From NCBI GenBank assembly GCA_002313925.1, contig DCAZ01000097.1, positions 1-11,722 on the forward strand: a stretch of 11,722 bases of DNA. The letters are read 5' to 3'. The notes below the pieces were generated by a model. That model was given only the letters and a program-made list of their open reading frames with translations. It ran no database searches and had not been told where the DNA came from. The stretch is from Gemmatimonadales bacterium UBA1120. GTDB taxonomy: Bacteria; Gemmatimonadota; Gemmatimonadetes; Longimicrobiales; Gaopeijiaceae. The position numbers and the translations under genes were made by a program. Below, piece after piece: positions 7,008 to 11,722 of the stretch. Positions within the stretch are counted from its first letter, which is position 1; every line of letters starts with the position of its first letter.

Positions 7008-8915
7008 CTACGAGACTATCCGGGAACGCTCCTTAAGTTCAGTGATCCAAAGACCTGAATTAATGTCGGAAGAATAGATGCGACCCTTAAAAACCTGAGC
7101 CCCCCAAGTCATCCCCCAATTGGGTGTAGTCGTATTCTCATCCGTTGTCTTGATCACAGCGATCTCACGCCCCTGCTTATAAAGGTCGCCCCTCAATTCA
7201 CCGGAGATATCTAGGACTCGGAGACCTGCCTGGTAATAGCCCACGTAAAGCCGGTCACCTTCAGTCCAGACATTATGAGCCCCTGCTTCGGGAACTTCGT
7301 ACTTAGCAACTTCAACCGGATTCTCCATATCACTCATATCGAGCACATGAATGTACCCGCGCGCGTCGATCGGACGATCTGCATCCCAGGCAGGCGGGAA
7401 AATCTCATCTCCGACGAAGAGGTACTGTCCATGCCGCCACGCTACGTGAGTGTTACCAACGGGATACTTAAACTGGCTCACCAGGACTGGAGCGCGTGGC
7501 GTACCCCCATGGGATCCAGCACCGACATCTAGGATCACGACACCATCATCCCAGTATGAAGCGTATGCATATCCCTCCTGAATAATGACGTCGTGTAGCG
7601 ATCGTTGCTGGTTATCGATCTGCCAGCGACCAACCTCACTCGGAGCTTCAGGATTTGAGATATCGATGATGTGAATCGCTCGAGTACCATTGTGGACTGC
7701 ATAAACCAGTTCGTTGTCACCATCAATCCAAACGTTGTGAACTCCCCCAGTGAGTGTCTCCGTATACTCACCTAGAACAGTCGGATGTGCTGGCGTAACC
7801 AAATCCAGGAGTACCATGCCATTACGGCGGCTTGACGCTCCCTCACGCGTGACGATCCCCAATCTGCTGTTCGGGTGGATCTTCACATCATTGATTCTTC
7901 TTGCATCAAGCTGGATTGAGTCGGTGAGCATCGGGTTTGACGGGTCAGTCACATCCCACACCTTCATCCAGTCATGCATGAAAGTGCCTATGTATGCGTA
8001 ATCACGTCCGTCTACACCTTCGAATACCCAGACATCACCCGAGTGATGATCTGAGATCGGGCCGCGCCCAACTTGAATCAATTCTGCATCCGCATCTCGC
8101 GATTCAACGCGCACAACTGCACTCAATACCGAATTCTCTCCGAGTCGGGCTGATACACGGTATGTCCCGGGTTCCTCAGCAACAAAGACTCCTTCCCCAT
8201 CATCATCTTCTACTTGGGCGCCTGTTCCGGTCACCGACCATTCAGGAAACCCCTGAACTTCACCATCCGGAGACCGGATCGAGGCCTGCAACCGTATCAC
8301 ATCTCCTGTCCGGACCTGCGCTTCCGTAGGACTGAGAGAATAGGAAAGTCCCGGGTCCGCCCTCACATTGACCACCGTCCCACCCCTCACTGCTCCAGTC
8401 GAGGCGCTGATCCGAGCAGTTCCTTGCGCACGAGCGAAGACTAGACCTGCAGGGTCAACCACCGCGACAGATTCGTCCGAACTCGCGTAGGTAAGATCCG
8501 GATCATCTACGATTTCTCCAAGTCGATTCCGTGCAGTTACCTGAAGCGGGAGTGCTTGTGTCGCATACGGTCGATCATTCGCTAGTTGCACTGAGAGCTC
8601 AGCAGCGGGCAACGCGCGGATTATGATGGTTACTGAACCACTTGGTCTTCCCCCAATGACCGCAGTGACACGTGCCATTCCAGGATTCAACGCGAGAACT
8701 CGACCCATTTGATCAATTGTAGCGAGTTCGGGTGTCGATGAAATCCAACGCACCGGCATTCCATTAATGGCTCGGCCTGACCCGTCGAAAGCGCGAACAG
8801 TTAGCTGCGCCGTAGCCTGAACTTCAATCTCTGAACGCTCCGGGGTCACCTCTACCCTAGTTGGAGCCGCCTGGAACAGAGTTAGGATTCCCGCCACTGC
8901 AACCGCGTTGATCAT
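7008..8915 (-). CDS. Secreted protein with three Ig-like (Big_2) domains and LVIVD repeats
   Basis: This 635-residue protein begins with a short hydrophobic export signal (about 1-17, MINAVAVAGILTLFQAA; no early basic residue). Three bacterial Ig-like domains follow at about 18-100, 104-185 and 187-271; the first two are Big_2-like, with phrases such as ATIDQMGRVLALNPGMARVTA. The C-terminal half (about 285-628) is built of LVIVD-type repeats with recurring WDVTDPSNP, IDISNPEAP and LDMSDMENP motifs, expected to fold as a beta-propeller. Conserved polar motifs are HN at 393-394, HD at 441-442, H490 with GDE at 502-504, and HN at 547-548. The ATG at 8915 is fixed by an in-frame stop five codons upstream and by GGGAG about 7-8 nt before it. 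The function is unknown; an extracytoplasmic binding or structural role is inferred. It is related in its C-terminal half to the divergent 793-residue protein. Confidence 0.85.
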   Translation of the reverse strand: MINAVAVAGILTLFQAAPTRVEVTPERSEIEVQATAQLTVRAFDGSGRAINGMPVRWISSTPELATIDQMGRVLALNPGMARVTAVIGGRPSGSVTIIIRALPAAELSVQLANDRPYATQALPLQVTARNRLGEIVDDPDLTYASSDESVAVVDPAGLVFARAQGTARISASTGAVRGGTVVNVRADPGLSYSLSPTEAQVRTGDVIRLQASIRSPDGEVQGFPEWSVTGTGAQVEDDDGEGVFVAEEPGTYRVSARLGENSVLSAVVRVESRDADAELIQVGRGPISDHHSGDVWVFEGVDGRDYAYIGTFMHDWMKVWDVTDPSNPMLTDSIQLDARRINDVKIHPNSRLGIVTREGASSRRNGMVLLDLVTPAHPTVLGEYTETLTGGVHNVWIDGDNELVYAVHNGTRAIHIIDISNPEAPSEVGRWQIDNQQRSLHDVIIQEGYAYASYWDDGVVILDVGAGSHGGTPRAPVLVSQFKYPVGNTHVAWRHGQYLFVGDEIFPPAWDADRPIDARGYIHVLDMSDMENPVEVAKYEVPEAGAHNVWTEGDRLYVGYYQAGLRVLDISGELRGDLYKQGREIAVIKTTDENTTTPNWGMTWGAQVFKGRIYSSDINSGLWITELKERSRIVS

Positions 8916-8946
8916 GACCCACTCCCGTTACATGCTTTGGACAAAC

Positions 8947-8954
8947 CCCTACCC
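8947..8954 (-). other. KOPS-like octamer GGGTAGGG
   Basis: GGGNAGGG match on the minus strand pointing toward the dif-like site. This copy is intergenic (in the 8916-9313 spacer), so codon use does not explain it. Confidence 0.3.
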
Positions 8955-9157
8955 CAATCAAGATGGAACTCGGGCCTGTCATCGATTAAGTAAGTTTGGC
9001 ACTCACTTCACACGCCGAACGCTTACTCTAGCTGTGATTCTGCTCTGGCAGTCTGGTACCACTAGGTGTGAAGAACAAGACGGTACCCCACTAAAACTGA
9101 AGATGATTACCTAGAGAATCTATTGGTGATATTGTTGAGTTATCATACAGGCTCAAT

Positions 9158-9172
9158 CGAAACTCAGTTTCG
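9158..9172. repeat. Perfect 15-bp palindrome, candidate operator
   Basis: CGAAACT (9158-9164), a single central C at 9165, and AGTTTCG (9166-9172) form a perfect inverted repeat with 7-bp arms. It lies in the divergent spacer, 141 bp before the rightward start and 242 bp before the leftward start. It is not a Crp/Fnr-type site (TTGAT-N4-ATCAA) and has no U-tract, so a regulator-binding site is more likely than a terminator. The cognate regulator is unknown. Confidence 0.4.
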
Positions 9173-9313
9173 TGGAACTCTCTGAGAACCTCCACGTAGA
9201 CTTCATGACTTGACCGGAACCCAGCATCGCGAGTTCTTGGAGTTAGATCAACGACGATTAGATAGGTGCCGAAAGGCTTTACGCACTGAATCACAACACG
9301 GAGATAGTACCTC

Positions 9314-11695
9314 ATGAAGAGGATATACCTAGCCTCGATAGTCGCCCTGCTGGCCTCAGTGCCGGGTACCCCAGTTGCTTCGCAAGCGTTCGGCAATGCT
9401 ATCACCGTGGACGGCGATCAAGTTTTTGTAGGAGAAGCCAGCTACGAAATGCGCTCTGGTGTCGTCTACGTGTTCGGGCGGGATCCATCCGGGAACTGGA
9501 TTCAGACGCAGCGAATCGAGCCAAGCAGTGGCGAACCAGGTGACCGTTTCGGGATTGGATTAGCTAAACACGAAAACACGTTACTCATCTCAGCCACACG
9601 TGCCGACGAAGGGGCTGGCGCAGTTTACGTATACCAAAACCAAAGCGGTACTTGGATTGAATCAGGGCGACTTGAAACCACAGACCGGAGTCCCGCTGAC
9701 AGCCTCGGTACCGGACTGGCAATCACTAATGACTGGATCATGGTCGGGACGATCGCTCAAAATGATCGAACAGGAGCGGCCTATGCCTTCCGTCGTGAAG
9801 GGGAATCCTGGGTCCAGCATTCCACGATCAGACCCGCTGATATTGATGAAGGGGACACTTTCGGATCTCGTATAGCCCTTCAAGGAAACCAGATGTTGAT
9901 CTCGGCTCCTTTTGGCTCAGATGGTGAAGGAAGAGTCTACAGTTTCATTTACAGCGAAGACTCGGATACCTGGGAGGAGAGGGGGCAGTTACAGGCGCCC
10001 GGCCTTAGTGACGAAACAATGTTTGGAACTGACATCGCGATCGAGAACAATGTGTCGTTGGTCGGAGCTCCAGGATATTTCGGAGCCACAGGTGCGGGAA
10101 CGGGTGCTGTCTTCGTCTACGAACTCGCCGGAGACACTTGGCAGCTTGCCTCTCTCCTGTCCCCATATGAGTCAACAGGCGCGATACAATTTGGTGGCTC
10201 CATAGCCTTCGATGGGAATGCCGCCCTAATCGGGGCCTTTAGTGCAGCCCAGGGACAGGGACGTATTTTCTCTTACACGTTCAATCGAGAGACCTTCGAA
10301 TGGACTGCGGCCTCTAAGATCTCCTCGGCAGAGACTGGACGAGCCTTCTTCGGAAGAACTGTAGATTTTTCAGGCGATATCGCTGTAGGTGTAGCAAATG
10401 GTGCCGATCGGGGTGCCGGTGCTGCTTGGGTATTTGAACGCACGGATAACAACTGGACCTCCGCTGGTCGGATTACGGGTGACGTCCTGGGCATGGATGC
10501 AATTACAGGTGATGAGGTGTCCTGCTCGACAGAAGGTGAGGCTTCAGGTTTCGACTGTGAATCGGTTGACCTTGTTTCGTTTCTGCCTCTAGCTCACATG
10601 GGCGCGGAGCGTGGAATTGTAACAAACGATGTCTGGGGCTGGACTGATCCTGAAACCGGTCAAGAAATCGTACTCGTAGGCATGTCTAACCAAACAGTCT
10701 TTGTCGATGTAACTGACCCGGGTATGCCAACCTACCTCGGCCGACTTCCAATGCCGGAAACAGCTAATGCCTCAACTTGGAGAGACATGAAGGTCTATCA
10801 GGATCATATGTATGTAGTTTCTGATGGAGCGGGAGAACATGGGATGCAGGTCTTTGATCTCACCCGACTCAGAGGGCTGAACGGGTCGGATCCGCAGACC
10901 TTCTCTAGTGACGCGCATTATGATCAAATCGCAAGCGCACACAACATTGTTATCAATGAAGAGACTGGGTTTGCGTATTCGGTAGGCAGCAGTGGTGGAG
11001 GACAGACATGTGGTGGTGGACTCCACATGATCAATATTCAGGACCCTTTAGCTCCTGTGTTCGCTGGTTGTTTTCAAGATATGTCGACAGGTCGGCAACG
11101 AACCGGATACTCTCACGATGCGCAGTGTGTAGTATATCATGGACCCGACACCGACTATCAGGGACATGAAATTTGTCTTGGTTCAAATGAAACCGCGCTC
11201 TCTATAGCTGACGTGACTGACAAGTCAAATCCACTCACCGTCGCAATGGCATCCTATCCTAATGTCGGATATTCACATCAGGGCTGGCTCTCAGAAGATC
11301 ACTCCTACTTTTTCATGGGAGATGAACTGGATGAAAGCGGCGGGAACGTCACCAACACTCGGACGCTCATATGGGACCTCGCCGACCTAGATGATCCAAT
11401 CCTAGCTAGAGAGTACATGGCTGAAACGAAGGCAACAGATCACAACCTCTACATTCTAGGTAACACGATGTACCAATCCAACTACAAGAGTGGATTGAGA
11501 GTGCTGGATATTTCTGACCCCGAAAACCCCCAATTAGTAGGTAATTTTGATACCGTACCATACGGTGGTGATGACGCGTCCATGACTGGTTCCTGGTCAA
11601 ACTATCCGTACTTCAAGAGCGGGGTTGTAGTAGTGACAAGCAGCCGTGAGGGGCTTTTCGTCGTTAGATACCGTCCACGGACAATTTCGGAGTAA
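9314..11695 (+). CDS. Secreted choice-of-anchor B/LVIVD protein with FG-GAP-type repeats
   Basis: This 793-residue protein starts with a Sec signal peptide (about 1-23: MKR, hydrophobic core, VAS). Seven FG-GAP_2-like repeats follow, beginning near residues 26, 79, 131, 183, 237, 293 and 346. Each has the pattern FGxxIAxxGNxxLIGA, then GAVYVY and a W-x(5-9)-L/I segment, and together they likely make a seven-bladed propeller. Residues about 404-790 form a choice-of-anchor B/LVIVD domain (VDVTDPGMP, IADVTDKSNP, LDISDPENP) with HN 543-544, HD 601-602, H655 with GDE 669-671, and HN 710-711. All six cysteines (404, 415, 566, 586, 605, 621) are in this second half, suggesting disulfides. No C-terminal sorting anchor is visible. 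The ATG at 9314 follows GGAG at 9300-9303. The function is unknown; an extracellular or envelope location is inferred. Confidence 0.88.
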   Translation: MKRIYLASIVALLASVPGTPVASQAFGNAITVDGDQVFVGEASYEMRSGVVYVFGRDPSGNWIQTQRIEPSSGEPGDRFGIGLAKHENTLLISATRADEGAGAVYVYQNQSGTWIESGRLETTDRSPADSLGTGLAITNDWIMVGTIAQNDRTGAAYAFRREGESWVQHSTIRPADIDEGDTFGSRIALQGNQMLISAPFGSDGEGRVYSFIYSEDSDTWEERGQLQAPGLSDETMFGTDIAIENNVSLVGAPGYFGATGAGTGAVFVYELAGDTWQLASLLSPYESTGAIQFGGSIAFDGNAALIGAFSAAQGQGRIFSYTFNRETFEWTAASKISSAETGRAFFGRTVDFSGDIAVGVANGADRGAGAAWVFERTDNNWTSAGRITGDVLGMDAITGDEVSCSTEGEASGFDCESVDLVSFLPLAHMGAERGIVTNDVWGWTDPETGQEIVLVGMSNQTVFVDVTDPGMPTYLGRLPMPETANASTWRDMKVYQDHMYVVSDGAGEHGMQVFDLTRLRGLNGSDPQTFSSDAHYDQIASAHNIVINEETGFAYSVGSSGGGQTCGGGLHMINIQDPLAPVFAGCFQDMSTGRQRTGYSHDAQCVVYHGPDTDYQGHEICLGSNETALSIADVTDKSNPLTVAMASYPNVGYSHQGWLSEDHSYFFMGDELDESGGNVTNTRTLIWDLADLDDPILAREYMAETKATDHNLYILGNTMYQSNYKSGLRVLDISDPENPQLVGNFDTVPYGGDDASMTGSWSNYPYFKSGVVVVTSSREGLFVVRYRPRTISE

Positions 11696-11700
11696 GCTTC

Positions 11701-11722
11701 ATGTTACGAGTAGCAGAGTCAC
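11701..11722 (+). CDS. Start of a downstream gene, truncated by the window end
   Basis: An ATG at 11701 lies 5 bp after the TAA of the 793-residue protein and has GGAG at 11689-11692 (overlapping the end of that gene) spaced 8 nt, an ideal arrangement for translational coupling. Only MLRVAES is visible before the sequence ends, so no product can be assigned. Confidence 0.45.

Larger units (their letters stand above)
8916..9313. promoter_or_regulatory. Divergent 398-bp intergenic region
   Basis: This spacer separates two divergently transcribed genes for related secreted proteins and should hold both promoters. It is more AT-rich from about 9110 onward. A TATGAT hexamer on the minus strand (9142-9147) is a possible -10 for the leftward gene but lacks a matching -35. 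The plus-strand gene has GGAG at 9300-9303, 10 nt before its ATG. A perfect 15-bp palindrome lies at 9158-9172. I see no convincing gene or RNA in the spacer. Confidence 0.4.

Noticed and set aside
8908..9114. 68-codon plus-strand frame overlapping the start of the Ig/LVIVD gene, with a hydrophobic, lipoprotein-like stretch RRTLTLAVILL
   Set aside because: It begins inside another gene, has no good ribosome binding site, and the hydrophobic stretch is not near its start; no family resemblance.
9091..9405. 104-codon minus-strand frame across the divergent spacer
   Set aside because: It overlaps the well-supported start and signal peptide of the 793-residue protein and looks like no known family; the open frame is probably chance.
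1..11722. Mobile element boundaries suggested by the Xer site
   Set aside because: No integrase, transposase, phage gene or second dif-like copy is visible to the right of the site; such an element could only lie to the left, outside the window.

Overview
The window looks like roughly 53% GC bacterial chromosome from an environmental, probably marine, Gram-negative lineage. The protein repertoire resembles what is often seen in Gemmatimonadota-like genomes: a secreted Big_2-plus-LVIVD protein, a choice-of-anchor B protein with FG-GAP repeats, a lipoprotein gamma-glutamyltransferase, and a YfgM-like TPR protein. This placement is an inference from protein style; there is no rRNA or other marker here. 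I see no tRNA, rRNA, CRISPR array, transposase or integrase.

The most informative non-coding element is at the very left edge. Positions 3-30, read on the minus strand, form a near-canonical 28-bp XerC/XerD recombination site (dif): 11-bp XerC arm, 6-bp centre, 11-bp XerD arm, with 23 of 28 positions equal to the E. coli site as I recall it. The window therefore probably starts at the replication terminus. Four GGGNAGGG octamers (E. coli KOPS consensus) lie on the minus strand, all pointing toward dif, and none was found on the plus strand.

Layout: (1) 118-2819, minus strand: a 12-TM MFS transporter of the fosmidomycin-resistance-like type, then a Crp/Fnr-family regulator 2 bp downstream, then a membrane-anchored TPR protein. 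(2) 2960-5891, plus strand, divergent from the first block: a probable operon of lipoprotein gamma-glutamyltransferase, DUF423 membrane protein and class III-like sirtuin deacylase. (3) 5959-8915, minus strand, convergent with block 2: a threonine dehydratase-like PLP enzyme preceded by a 635-residue secreted protein with three Ig-like domains and LVIVD repeats. (4) 9314-11722, plus strand: a 793-residue secreted protein with seven FG-GAP-type repeats and a choice-of-anchor B/LVIVD domain, followed 5 bp later by a gene start that runs off the window.

Blocks 3 and 4 are divergently transcribed from a 398-bp spacer that contains a perfect 15-bp palindrome. The two large secreted proteins have related C-terminal halves, including a matching order of HN, HD, H...GDE and HN motifs, but entirely different N-terminal modules. 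They look like a diverged paralogous pair of extracytoplasmic beta-propeller proteins of unknown function. Blocks 1 and 2 are ordinary metabolic, transport and regulatory genes.
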